The position numbers were made by a program, and so were the translations under genes. From Phoronis australis (taxonomy: Eukaryota; Phoronida; Phoronidae): DNA of 64,000 nucleotides. The first letter of the stretch is position 1. Every line of letters starts with the position of its first letter. Shown piece by piece: positions 11,501 to 22,961 of this stretch. The notes below the pieces were generated by a model. The model saw only the letters and a program-made list of their open reading frames with translations, did no database searches and had not been told where the DNA came from. The DNA lies in the NCBI GenBank assembly GCA_002633005.1, contig NMRA01000155.1, positions 367,844 through 431,843 on the forward strand, in the 5' to 3' direction.

Positions 11501-14500
11501 TTGATAAATTTTGGTGTGGCCTCCTCCAGATGAGCCTGGGCTATTTTGGTCGTGTGTGATGGAGTCCCATCTTGCTGAAACACGTAACTGTTTCCAGGCT
11601 AACTTCGCCTTGTTGATGACACCCTGGAGATACATTGTGAAAAATTTGAACGAATTCGGTTGGTCAGTTGCTGAGAAACTACTTGTCAAAAAGTGGCTCA
11701 CTCCGTTCTACAGGTACTTGCAAGGGCGGATCCAGGATTTTGAGTTAGGGGGGCAGGGCACAGGAATAACCAGAATTTCGCCACATGCGCGCTCAGCCTA
11801 AAATGTAGTAATGCAGGGGTCTCGAATTTCTGGGTTTGTGAACCTTATTACTAAAAAAGTGTAAACGGGGTATGTTCAAGGCCTATGCATTGAATGTGCA
11901 TTCGCACCTCGAGCCCCCTGGATGAGCGCAATATATGCTAGTCAGCAATTCGCACCCCGAACTGCCAAATGGTATCTGGAAGAATTTTAGGAAGGGGCAT
12001 GTCCCCCTTGCCCCCCCTCCCTAAATCCGCCACTGACTTGAATGCAAACTCTAAACAATTGTCTATAATTCTGTGCCCGAGTGTTTAGGGTTTACGTGGG
12101 TGGCTGTGAACTGTTATTCAACCCTTGATGATCTATAGCATTGTAGCTATACGTACTGGTCTCAACTCGAAAGTTTCTATTCATATTGTAGCTCAAATCA
12201 AGTGCAAATTTCGACTAGACATTCATCCTCGGAAGCCAGAATAAACTCGAGCACAGGATTATGGACAATTGTGATATGTTTGTTGTCAACAATAATAGAG
12301 TTCCTTTTCGAGTAAGTATGAGACTCTGAGCCCATGCTTACCACTTTTGAAAGAACACACCCAAGAACTTAATACATATATGTGTTTGAACAAATGAAAA
12401 TTCCAGCTATTCCATCAATAGGTACAGACAGTTGCCCGTCATGGTTTTCATACACGGAGGAGGGTACTTCTTTGGCTCCAAGAACAGATATCTTGGCAAC
12501 GGCTTGGTCCAGAGAGAAGTCATTTTGGTCGTGATAAACTATCGACTCGGCCCCCTTGGATTTTTGGCAACTGGTATCTACAGTGCATATGTGAAGTTTA
12601 TAAACATCATTGTTTTAGTTCAGAAAACTTTCCAGATCTTACAAAAATGCTGACACTTCGTCCATCAAAATAATCGCTTTAGTTGGAAAAATCAGAACAC
12701 GCTGGTTGACGCATGGTCTCAGCCAATAACGAATTGCAGGTCTCTGCAACCCCTGAAATCCTTTTTCATCTAAAAAAGGAACAATCAGTTTTCAGGTAAT
12801 TTCTTTGACGGAGCGTGGGCTTACTGTTCAGTTAATCACTGTATTTTATTTTCTGGTTTTCGTCTTTTGTCGGTAGTTGAGGAAAACACCAACAAGCAAC
12901 AAAATGGATGTAAAACTGGCCATCCAATCACAGTGTCTAATTTGCGTAAATACCCTCAGAAATTAACTATGTAGGCCTTGACCTTATTAAGCAAAATCAA
13001 AAACTTCTCAATATCTGAAAGAAATGTGCTATCGTGATGTCAGTTTTGCTAAATTGTTAAGCCCCGATGTAAAAGATGACTTGAAATCACAAGACATAGA
13101 ATACCGTTATTGCTTTGAGCTGTTTTGCCCAACGCTTCAGTTCGAATTGTTGTGTCAACAGAACTGTATTTTTTGTGAAAGTTTTTTTATGAGGGTTCAT
13201 TGCCCTGCCAATTGATTTTCTTGTTTTGTACGCCAACACCTGACCTGTTACCATAAAATATCCCTAATTTAATAAACATTATGATACTTAGGAGGATTTA
13301 AACTGGTGAAAACAAAGCAAAAATGTAATTTTTAGTTGTCTTTTTTATGTTTTTAATATCTGCATAAGAGTGGTGTGCTAATTAGATACAAACGTTTTAT
13401 AAACTACAAACAAAGATAATGTTATGGTAGCTGACAGTCAACGTAATTCTGCCGTTATATTCTTTACAGGTGACAAGGCGTCACCAGGTAACTACGGTCT
13501 TATGGATCAACATTTGGCTCTGAAGTGGGTGAAGGAAAACATAGGGCACTTTGGAGGTGATCCTAGTGAAGTAACTATCTTTGGAGAATCAGCTGGAGCC
13601 GGAAGTGTTATGTTCCAAGTCATAGCACCCGCCAATAGAGGGCTCTTTAAACGAGCTATTGCCGAGAGCGGCGCCACCGAGTGCCCATGGTCACTCATCA
13701 CAAACGAAACAGCTCTTGTGATCGCGAAACAAATAGCGGAAAGAGTAAACTGCTCCTCGACAAGCACTCATATGATAGTTAATTGCCTGAAGCGAATTGG
13801 CGCCATGGATGCCATTATGGCTTCGGGAGATATTGTGAACCCTGTTTACCCAACCCCTGTTATAGACGGATACTTCATTCCGAAGTCGCCAGAGCAGATG
13901 TACAAAGATGGTGTATCTAGAAATATCACAGTTATGATGGGACGTATGAGGCACGAGGGTTACCTGTATAATTTCGTATCCAATCAAATCTTACAAGATG
14001 TTCGTATGGAAGATAAAAGTCCGACCTTGGCTGATGTTGTGGACTTCTATTACGCTGATGCCATAACTGCTGTTAAGAATGGCCTAATAGACAAAGAGAG
14101 CACATTACTTTTTACCGACCTTGCGACAGACTATTTGTTTTCCCATGCTATTGAAAAAGAGGCGAATTATCACGTTAGGTAAGAACGCAAGTTTGGTGAT
14201 AAAGATTGTTTTATTTTATTTTGATACGTCATCAACCATTTTGTTCGTCAATATTCCGCCAATTTCACACATGTAATAAACCGCTCAAAACTCGAGTAAG
14301 CAAACTACGGACTAGGAACAAACCCCCGTGGTTTCTAGATCTCGTGGTTAAAATACCAGGATCAGGTCTAATTTTCCAATTCGAACTCTAAAATTTTCCT
14401 GTTCACTTGAGTACAGACCAAAAGTTTTTGTCAATCGTTCCGTGTTCGAGTACATTATAGTTCTGCTTGTTTGAAATGCGTAATACCTTAAGAGATTTAA

Positions 14501-17500
14501 GTATGCACGTGCACTGAGGATGGTCGAACACTTCGTTCGCTTATCAATGTCAGCAGCAATTGGTCACAGCTCAATGTTTTAACGCGATACTTTTAATGAC
14601 ATTTCGTATGTAAGTACTTACATAGTATTTTAATTGTGTCCCATTTTGTATCTTGTAATATTGTGGCAGTTGTTTATTTGGACACATGCATGTAGTATAT
14701 TCAATATTTATTTGTGCCACAGCGGGAGTTTCAATCACTGAACACTCGTCAACTAAACCATATTAAGTATATGTTATGTTGAGACGAAATCAGCGATTCG
14801 GGTGGCTGCCTGGTTGCAGAGAATATCATTTTTATTTTGACTTTTGTTTCAGCAACGGAGGCAAGCTGTACATGTTCATCTTTAACTTCCACCCTAGCGT
14901 CTCCTTAATTAATATCACCACCCCGGACTTCATATACGGCACTCACGGTGACGAACTGGCGTACGTGTTCGGCGACGCGTGTGTGCGCATGCCAGAACTT
15001 CATTCAGTGATGTCATTTTCCAGAATGACTGAAAGCGATATCACGATGTGCCACGCGATGATGGATATGTGGACTAACTTCGCTTACGCTGGGTAAGGTG
15101 TACATACAAAACATAAGCGTTGATACATGTGGCTTCGAACTAGGCAATTTACCATAACAAGAACAACACGTTGAAGTGTACCCACGACAGCACAGCAAAC
15201 GGTACGCTTCTAGGCTGAGGCTGTTTAACGGCGTCACAAAATGTCTACTGGGTGGTACAGAATGAAAATGGTAAAGCCTCGTAGTCTCCCTAACAGAATC
15301 ATATTTTCTAGAGGCAAACGTAAAATAGAATTGGCACAACGAGGAACAGCAACAATCGAATACGTCCGAAAGTACTTGTCCTCTGCTTACTCGTTCATAC
15401 GAACAGACTTGCCATATTTCACAAAGATCCTGCATTGGGTTATGAAGAGATGCAGCAGTGGGTACAAAATAAAAAAGACACTTGGTGGCGCCATTATAGT
15501 CAGACCTATACAAATAAGAACTTCAGTCGTGCCGTTACCAATTGCAATACATCTGCGAATTCTCTCAGTTTTTGAGCAGTTTGTCGTGATCATAAAAATT
15601 AACATTTGCCAAATTTCATTTAATCTTAAAACATCATACGCTCCCACCTTGCAATTGCTGAATAAAGGCCTGGCCAAGTAATTATGAGCACATCACAGTA
15701 GTAAAATAAGTCTTTTATATTCTCAGAGACCTGGCACGCTTGCTCAAGTGAGTTTTAATTATTTTTCAGTAATATCCATTGCGAACGTCTTACGTCACTT
15801 TTCATGAAACAGATCCAAGAACTGATTTTAGAAAATACAGCATTGCTAGTAAATACTGCAAACAAATAGGTCCATTGGGGTTTCATTTGCTTCTGTGGGC
15901 ATGGCAATTACCAAATGTGAAGGTTCTGATTTGAAAAAATCTACGCCTAACTTTGTATTCCATTAAGTTTCCGCCCGTCAGCGGCGTGTTGGTTAATACT
16001 TATTTACATGCAGATTATGCTCCTACAGCATTCTCCATTTTGAGAATCTCAAGATTTGTTGTTATGACTGAAATTTGCAGAAGTGAAACACATCCGAGGG
16101 CCTCCGGAACATCTCTGATATTTTAGCACCCTAACATACCTCCTCTGGCGTGGACGTTGACTGCCTGTACGGACTTCAATCACTTCCAAAATGGTGGCCG
16201 TCGTGACTGAGGTCAATGCATGAGTAGATCACGTTCACTTCCGATGAGAATTTTGAGCTTACGGAAATACTGGAGGAGTTCCGAAAGCTAGGGACATTTG
16301 AGGCATCGTATCACCTCTGTTCTTGTCGTAGCGTCAATTTAGCTCTTGGAGGTGTTTCATGAATCCACGGATGTACTGTANAAGCTGAGTCTGTACTCGA
16401 GTTGAGTATGAAGTGTGAGTTTGAGCATGATTCGAGTCTGAGTACGGAGATTGGAGACCGGGCCCTGGCCAAGTAATTATGAGCACATCACAGTAGTAAA
16501 ATAAGTCTTTTATATTCTCAGAGACCTGGCACGCTTGCTCAAGTGAGTTTTAATTATTTTTCAGTAATAGCCATTGCGAACGTCTTACGTCACTTTTCAT
16601 GAAACAGACCCAAGAACTGATTTTAGAAAATACAGCATTGCTAGTAAATTCTGCAAACAAATAGGTCCATTGGGGTTTCATTTGCTTCAGTGGGCATGGC
16701 AATTACCAAATGTGAAGGTTCTGATTTGAAAAAAATCTACGCCTAACTTTGTATTCCATTAAGTTTCCGCCCGTCAGCGGCGTGTTGGTTAATACTTATT
16801 TACATACAGATTATGCTCCTACAGCATTCTCCATTTTGAGAATCACAAGATTTGTTGTTATGACTGAAATTTGCAGAAGTGAAACACATCCGAGGGCCTC
16901 CGGAACATCTCTGATATTTTAGCACCCTAACATACCTCCTCTGGCGTGGACGTTGACTGCCTGCACGGACTTCAATCACTTCCAAAATGGTGGCCGTCGT
17001 GACTGAGGTCAATGCATGAGTAGATCACGTTCACTTCCGATGAGAATTTTGAGCTTACGGAAATACTGGAGGAGTTCCGAAAGCTAGGGACATTTGAGGC
17101 ATCGTATCACCTCTGTTCTTGTCGTAGCGTCAATTTAGCTCTTGGAGGTGTTTCATGAATCCACGGATGTACTGTACATGTAGCTTCAAATTATTCCTCG
17201 GTGGATTTCAATACTGCGCATGAGCGAACTTCAATCAGAATAAGCCTGGGTATTTTGGCATCTTACAGTTAAAAGTAATAACCATCCGCCTACCCTGTTT
17301 CAAAGATGTGCGCGGTGGCATCCTAATGCGTGGTCTGCCTCCTGGTGGACTGATTTACGTTGTATCTTGCTACCACGGTAATATGCAGGTGGATACGCCG
17401 GCAACCTTCGCTTTGACAGTCACATGACAATTTGGTATTCGAAAACTAGATCCTAAAAATTTCGATCGGCCCCTAACAAATAGCCGTATCCAAGATGAAA

Positions 17501-18009
17501 AAGGCCATTCAATCTCGCATCACACCGATGCGGACGTGATCACGTAGACGGCCTGGACGCCTACACCTTTTCGTCCATTCCATCAATACTTGAAGTCCTG
17601 TGTTCCTACTACATTGACTTTTCGCCAAAAATGATGAGTATTTTTCAACTTCTTATTACATTCCCTTAGCTAGTACTCGAGATTACGACGTTTATTAGAT
17701 GAACAACAGAAACGATAAACTCTAATTTCTGCTTCACAATTTCTATTGTTTGTACATTTCAGACACCCACTAATGGGCAGACGACATTTCAACTTGCATT
17801 GGCCTCAATACAACTTGGATTCGCCTTATATCTTTGAAATCAATGAAAATCTGACCATGTCATCTGGCGACGACCTCTTGCGCACACCTCGTGACAATCC
17901 GGAGTTGTTCCGTCCCGAGAAGATCGCTTTTTGGAATAAATTGGTTCCGAAACTCATTCAAGTAGATATGCCCAAGCCCTGTAATTCACCAACTAGTTCG
18001 ACGCCTTAG
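7129..18009 (+). CDS. Gene 1: secreted two-domain carboxylesterase (inactive N domain, active C domain), 7 exons
   Basis: Predicted join: 7129-8558, 8915-9204, 10820-11060, 12422-12573, 13470-14178, 14853-15092, 17763-18009. This gives 1,102 residues with every junction in frame and GT-AG. Residues 1-19 are a signal peptide, so the protein enters the secretory route. Domain 1 (about 22-535) has the type-B esterase fold landmarks but lacks the triad: Gly211, Gly332 and Ala447 replace Ser, Glu and His. A linker (about 536-555) carries Cys543 and an N-glycosylation sequon at Asn545. Domain 2 (about 556-1095) has HGGGY at 665-669, GESAG with nucleophile Ser745, acid Glu867 and base His972. It should hydrolyse carboxylic esters; the substrate is unknown. 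It has no cholinesterase-type tryptophan before EDCL, so a true acetylcholinesterase is unlikely. There is no hydrophobic C-terminal tail, so I predict a soluble product without a GPI anchor. Splicing is inferred, not observed. Confidence 0.86.
8915..9204 (+). CDS. Gene 1 exon 2: end of domain 1, linker, start of domain 2
   Basis: This 290 nt exon runs from phase 2 to phase 1. It starts after TTTTTCAG and contains the LDWPNF and ISFW motifs that close a carboxylesterase domain. A Cys plus NET-sequon linker follows, and then LKQGRVLG, which is the opening strand pair of a second esterase domain. Because it carries parts of both domains, it is the physical evidence that they belong to one gene. 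Confidence 0.85.
9205..10819 (+). other. Gene 1 intron 2
   Basis: 1,615 nt joining the two domains. The frame of exon 2 stays open to 9320 if the intron is retained. No repeat or element recognised inside. Confidence 0.6.
10820..11060 (+). CDS. Gene 1 exon 3: N-terminal part of active domain
   Basis: Phase 1 to phase 2, acceptor CTTCAG. It encodes the [16 protein letters not shown] landmark and [11 protein letters not shown]. Its upstream reading frame has no start codon or signal peptide of its own, so it depends on exon 2. It is three codons shorter than in genes 2 and 3, in the loop before LPFEV. Confidence 0.85.
11091..11720 (-). mobile_element. Mariner/Tc1-type transposase remnant in gene 1 intron 3
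   Basis: On the minus strand [12 protein letters not shown] and [13 protein letters not shown] match the catalytic core of mariner-family transposases (QDGxxxHT and WPPxSPDLNPxDY). Asn-Pro is degraded to Asn-Ala and the frame is broken. A terminus-like TGTCCCAAAAAAGTGAGTCG begins near 11094. Dead copy; ends approximate. Confidence 0.75.
11725..12036. mobile_element. MITE with GGCGGATC / ATCCGCC ends
   Basis: About 310 bp starting GGCGGATCCAGGATTT and ending CTAAATCCGCCACTGA, so the termini are inverted. The interior is C/G-run rich and non-coding. A second member is at 32632-32942 and a single end at 22468. Confidence 0.55.
12422..12573 (+). CDS. Gene 1 exon 4: oxyanion-hole exon (HGGGY)
   Basis: Phase 2 to phase 1, 152 nt in all three genes. 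It encodes [12 protein letters not shown] and [16 protein letters not shown]. The canonical HGGG oxyanion motif is intact here. An in-frame alternative acceptor 15 nt upstream (TTCCAG) exists only in this copy. The AATAG acceptor was chosen because genes 2 and 3 conserve it. Confidence 0.85.
12574..13469 (+). other. Gene 1 intron 4
   Basis: 896 nt, no element recognised. The small frame at 13024-13215 lacks support. Confidence 0.5.
13470..14178 (+). CDS. Gene 1 exon 5: nucleophile and acid of active domain
   Basis: This 709 nt exon runs from phase 1 to phase 2. It encodes PGNYGLMDQ, the FGESAGAGS nucleophile elbow (Ser745), the second conserved Cys pair (Cys799 and Cys810) and RHEGY with the acid Glu867. 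It ends HVR|GTAAGA. Confidence 0.9.
14179..14852 (+). other. Gene 1 intron 5
   Basis: 674 nt, no element recognised. Confidence 0.5.
14853..15092 (+). CDS. Gene 1 exon 6: catalytic histidine of active domain
   Basis: 240 nt, phase 2 in and out. It encodes [16 protein letters not shown] with His972, then MWTNFAYAG at the donor. It is one codon shorter than the corresponding exon of genes 2 and 3. Confidence 0.88.
15250..15520 (-). repeat. Dispersed intronic repeat (minus orientation) in gene 1 intron 6
   Basis: Its reverse complement matches the repeat at 52260-52390 (GGATCTTTGTGAAATTTGGCAAG and flanks). Open frames of 146 and 166 codons cross it on opposite strands and are judged spurious. 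Confidence 0.5.
15669..17176. repeat. 712 bp duplicated segment around a single N
   Basis: 15669-16380 and 16464-17176 are about 99% identical and lie on either side of the N at 16381, with 82 bp of extra sequence between. It lies in gene 1 intron 6 and probably inflates that intron. The pattern suggests two alleles joined end to end. Confidence 0.85.
17763..18009 (+). CDS. Gene 1 exon 7: C-terminus of active domain
   Basis: 247 nt, starting after TTTCAG and ending at TAG. It encodes WPQY, the PYIF strand and the FRPEKIAFW helix that close type-B esterases. The tail is polar and rich in Pro, Ser and Thr, with no membrane anchor. Confidence 0.87.
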
Positions 18010-18418
18010 TTAATGGAAGTGACTTTCAAAATACACTTGTTCTATACTGTCAATTTGCGCTTGTGCGTTGGATCTTGACAGCATCCGTTTATTAGGTACT
18101 GTGCGCTTCCTTTTAATTGAAACTGTCCCATAGGAAAACATAATCGAATTAAACCTAAAATATGACGGGGTTGAGAACGCTGTATTTATTGTTCTTGTTC
18201 GTGTCATCAAAATTTTATTCACATGACGTCAAACCAGGTTGCAAATCGGACGTCTGAGCCGCCGTCTGAAAAGAACACTAGGGAAACAGTGATACTGCCG
18301 ATGCAGTTAATTGGCATCCAGAGCTCCAACGAAGTTAATTCGGGGGAAGTATTTGATTGGAGGATTACATTAGATGTTCAGGTTTACTGAATCTGTTTTG
18401 CTCGTGCTAGTGAGCATA
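18010..18418 (+). other. 3' flank of gene 1
   Basis: The only poly(A)-like signal close by is ATTAAA at 18148. Nothing else recognised. Confidence 0.3.
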
Positions 18419-21372
18419 CTATGAAAAAGTAGCCTTGGTGCAAAGCTCTCTACTAAATATACAACTTTGCCCCAATGAAACCCGCTTAATCTCAAGATCG
18501 CGTATGCGTGAACTTGGAATTGAATATTCATCACGGCAATCAGGGGAATTTTTTGTTAATTCTGAAGAATTTTTGTACTTATCCCGTACGCGTTGAATCA
18601 GTTGAGCGCAATACGGCCGTGTGGTATTGTTGAGTAATGTGTGTGTGAGAAATGGTAGCAAACTTTAACTTAGAAATAGATTTCAGTTCAAACTCTAACA
18701 AATATAATGAAAAAAACAGACATGCACCTAGCCTTGGTACAAAGCTATATACTAAATATACAACTTTGCGCCGATGTGGGTATCTTGCCAGATAAAATCT
18801 GACACAAAATTAGTGTCATTAAAAACTTCACATTTCCTTAGGTAAATTGGATTATTTATTGGCGTTCTATCATTACTCTGCGGCTAAATTTGTGGAGCAA
18901 TCTTATGCATCGGCTTTCGGCGACATAAAATATTGCGTCACCTATTGGACAGTTTCTCTTTTCGCCGATTCTTCAGTCAACTGTTGTTCTTCGACGACTT
19001 TGTGTACATGTCACAACTAACTATAGGAATGGTTTCACTTCATTATAAGCAAATGATGTTTATTAGATTGTAACGGGAAAGGTGAGTGTCGGTTGATTTT
19101 GCATGCACCCCATGCGGTCTTTAGCTTTACATGTTGATACAAGTTTCATGGCTAGGTACCACTGCGTGTTCAGCACCGACATACCTCGTAATTGCTCACA
19201 GCCAGGTGAGTTCCACAGGCGCTCGAATTTCCCGATGACTCATAACCATATAGAAACGTAAAGGTTGGACACTAAAACTTTGCCAAGCCGAGGCTCCCAT
19301 CTTCAACTGTCCAAAACCCAAATAAATTTTACGTGCACCTCCCTCAGTCTGGTATTGTATAAACTTTCGTGAGTGGTCATGTGGCGATGGAATTTCCAAA
19401 ACAATCCAAAAACTCGGAATTCAAGGACCTAAAATATTAAACATGGCGGATTTCAGTTGTGCTTCAACTTGTACGCCTGTCGCAGGTGAAACTTCGAGTT
19501 TGAGCAAGCAACCTATATTTCAACTTCAATAATTCTAATCCAAAACTCAACTAATTGAGAATGTTAAAGTTAGTATTTTAATGATTATTTGTAACTTTAT
19601 TGCACTGACATCTTATTTTAGTCCTTAACTTTTTATTGCATAAACTGGCGTGTCTTGTTTATGATCTTGACATCACGCAGTTTTTTGATTGAAGCACAAC
19701 ACACATTCGGCCAGGAAACGTAGTCCGTGCAAGTATTAAAATGCGGGTGGCCGACGAGTTAACTCATTGGTTTTGGCCAAAAGTAAAACCTTCATAAGAA
19801 ATCACAGTACACAAAAAAATTTCGCATATCAATGCATTATCAGGATAATTTATATTTGACACAAACATCTGAGCAGTTACATTGATTTGGCAATGATATT
19901 TTTAAAGTGCTCTCTGCTCCTCATGACCAAGTAGTCGAGGGATTGACGGCGCGCGAAAGTAGACTTTCGGATTTAGCTCGGGAGCGTCCGCCAAAAAAAC
20001 GGATGTTCGAAGACCGTCTGCCATGACATCACGGAATAAGGTCCTTGAATTTGTGATTTTGGCATTCTTTTGGCATTTATGTCGTCAAATTACCACTTGA
20101 AGGCAATTTGAAGAGATCAAATAAAAGAAGGTTTTCAAAGATTTGTTCGATGCAAGGTTCGCTGAGTTCCGTTCACATTTGAGTAGGAAATTCTGAGCAA
20201 ACAGATTGTGAGTGTCCAAACTTTATGTTTTCTTAACACTGAGTGAAGTCAGTCGTGATTGAGGAACAGATAAACTCAAGCGCCTGTGGTTAGTTCTGCC
20301 TGTCACCTAGCATTGGTACAAAGCTGTATACTAAATATACAAGTTTCACGGCGAGGTGACGAGCAGAACTACCCTAGCTGTGTTCAATTTCGGGGTCTAC
20401 GGAAGAAATACACAGGGTGGTACCTAGCGGTATTTTGACGACAGTCTTCATACAGCTAGCTGGCTACCTGTCACCTCGCCGTGAAACGTGTATAAACATG
20501 TAGAGCTAAAGAACGGACGGGGTGCATGCAAAATCTGTGAATCAATTGACACTCACCTTGCTTGTTATAGCCGTTTAAGTGAAAAAGAATGTAATAAACT
20601 TGATTTTCTTGCGTAATTTTTCGCCTTTTGTAACAATGAAAAGTTTTTTGTCGTTTTAAAAACAGTACGTCCGTGTCACGCTCACGCAATATTTCTTAAA
20701 TTTTTTCGATATTTTTCGGGAGATGATGACACCAAAATTGATTCTGAAATTCAGTTTGCTGGTATTAAAATACTTAAAAATTGTAACTAAATTAAACCAG
20801 TTCCAGTATTTTGTTGTGACATCTACGCAACCTCTTGGAAAAAGAGCAGTTGATTGAATAATTGGAGAAAAAAGAAACTGACCAGTACATGAACATGTAG
20901 GTGAAGCATTATTTTTCGGCGCCGAAAGCAGACGCCACAGATCGCTCCACAACTTTAGCAGCAGAATAACGGTAGAACGCCATTTTTCCCAACCGTTCAA
21001 TAGTTTAGTTTACTCAAGGAATATTGTAGCTTTAATGACACTAATTTTGTGTCGGATTTTATCTGGCTAGTTTTTACCCACATCGGCGCAAAGCTGTATA
21101 TTTAATATACGGCTTTGCGCCAAGGCTATGTTTTGATGGTACTTTTCATACAGCTACATTGAACATGTAGCTGGCTGGCTGACATGCACCCCAAGCCTGT
21201 AGCTGTTGTAAAATACAAATTGAACAGCCTCGTCATGCAAGCTGCAAAAACATGCATTCATAAAATACTGCGAGCACCTATACGTGTCAAGCTGCGATCA
21301 TCATGAATAAAAAATTACAAACGACACAAAAACCTGCTTCTTTAAAGAATCCTCAGCGGGACTGAGGAAAAA

Positions 21373-21533
21373 CATGTTATACAACGTACGTGTTTTTACC
21401 AAGTGTGTTATTATATTTCGATTCATGATATCCAAAAAAATTGAACAAGGGCGAAGCCCGAGTTCAAATACCTTTACATATCACGAATCTCGATATGATA
21501 ATCACTGGTGCAAACACGTACGTTGTATAACAT
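21373..21533. repeat. Hairpin with ATGTTATACAACGTACGTG arms
   Basis: ATGTTATACAACGTACGTG at the left pairs with CACGTACGTTGTATAACAT ending at 21533. The arms continue inward and the centre is GGGCGAAGCCC. Confidence 0.6.
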
Positions 21534-21750
21534 ATATTTATTAACATGTAATTTCATTTAGTGCAGTGCATTTTTTTATCAACTTGAACTTTATTTGAGT
21601 AAAGCTCGAGTTCAAATACTTTTACATATCACGAATCTCGATATAGTAATCACTGGTACAAACACGTACGTTGTATAACATATATTTATTAACATGTAAT
21701 TTGATTTAGTGCAGTGCATTTTTTATCAACTTGAACTTTATTTGAGTGAA
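21459..21750. repeat. Tandem duplication, 147 bp period
   Basis: The unit beginning CGAGTTCAAATAC at 21459 is repeated from 21606 with a handful of differences. It includes the right arm of the adjacent hairpin. Confidence 0.75.
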
Positions 21751-22552
21751 CTTTTCAAGTTTCCTCGTGTATTCTAAGTTCACGCATACGCGATGTTGAG
21801 ATTAAGCAAGATTCCAAGTTCACGAACTGCCGGGCGGTTTTTTGTATCGGTTTTCGGCGCCATAAAATATTGCGTCTTCTATTAGCCAGTTTCTTTTCCC
21901 CCCGATTCTTCAATAGCCTGTTCTTCTCTTCCACGAAGTTGCGAACACGTTACAACAAATTATCGGAATTCGTTTCATTTTGCTACACGTTTTTAGTATT
22001 CTAATACCAGCAAACCGAATTTCAGAACAAATTTTGCTGCTGCAAAGCTGTCATCAGAGATGTCGCAAAATTTTAGGTAATGGGACATGCCCATGTCATG
22101 AGCGTACTGCTTTCAAAACGATGACATACTTCTTTGTTACGAAAGGCGGAGAATTTTTCAAGAAGATGGCGTTTATTAGCTTGTGTATCACTTAACGGCC
22201 GCAACGGGCTAGGTGAGTGTCACTCGACTACCACATTTTGTATGCAACCTGCCGGTGGTGTAAGTTCTACATGATGGTATACGGTTGACGGCAAGCTGAC
22301 GAGCAGAACTACACGGGCCGTGTGAACCTTCGGAATCTAACGTAGAACAACACACAGGTTTACCTAGCCTTGGTACTAAGTTGTAGCTTTGAGCCGATGT
22401 GGGTCAAAAACTGACCAGATAAAATGTGATACAAAATTAGTGTCAATAAAAACTACACACTGTACTACAGTGGCGGATCTACAGTGGCATACAGGACGTT
22501 TAATACAGGAAAATAGGAAAATGTAGTTAGCAAAACAAACACACGCAGCTGA

Positions 22553-22961
22553 TTTACCCCCCTCCACCNCTCGTCCCACTCCTCCTCCATCACAAAAATC
22601 GTAGGTTCAATCGTTCCCGAACATAAGCATGTGAGACGCTCCTTAGCAGGTCTAAATGCCCACTAATCGCCATTATTTGTTTTAAGCCTCTCCGTCAACA
22701 AGAGCTCAACAGCCAATCAACAGTCGACAGAATATCTGATTTTCGGGAAACCTACAAGAGCTTTGTACATTATTATGTTCTGACAGGTGATACGTTATCC
22801 GCGTGGGCACACAGTTTGTTTGTTTTAGAATAGTGTAAACACTTTGAATAAACGTCTTTCATAATATAAAACTCTTTCGCAATTGTAATCAACTCGCTCT
22901 AGGTGCAAACCGGCAAGACGACATTACGTGTACTTGCTGCATACATGTACCAAGGTTTAAG
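22553..22961 (+). promoter_or_regulatory. Conserved 5' flanking block of gene 2
   Basis: About 400 bp ending at the ATG can be aligned by eye to 40013-40417 and 62041-62446. Shared stretches include CACTAATC(G/T)..CATTATTTG, TACGTTATC-type and GGCAAGACG..TTGCTGCATA. An AT-rich ATAATATAAAACTC at 22860 could be a TATA-like element. Promoter function is inferred from position and conservation only. Confidence 0.4.

Larger units (their letters stand above)
18419..22455. repeat. Cluster of a repeat family with palindromic CAAAG...CTTTG ends
   Basis: Members or ends occur at 18419-18480, 18725-18830, 20307-20360, 20467-20600, 21034-21130 and 22356-22455. The best end (21085-21121) is a 37 nt palindrome, GGCGCAAAGCTGTATAT and its complement around TTA. 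The arms 18725-19175 and 20467-21130 are long inverted copies, and 21850-22455 is a third diverged copy. Members share non-coding or degraded interior sequence with CACTCACCT-type and ATGCACCCC motifs. Probably a non-autonomous DNA transposon family of unknown class. Confidence 0.6.

Noticed and set aside
15013-15681. Open frames of 146 (+) and 166 (-) codons in gene 1 intron 6
   Set aside because: They lie on opposite strands, cross a dispersed intronic repeat, the minus frame overlaps exon 6, and neither shows a protein family motif.
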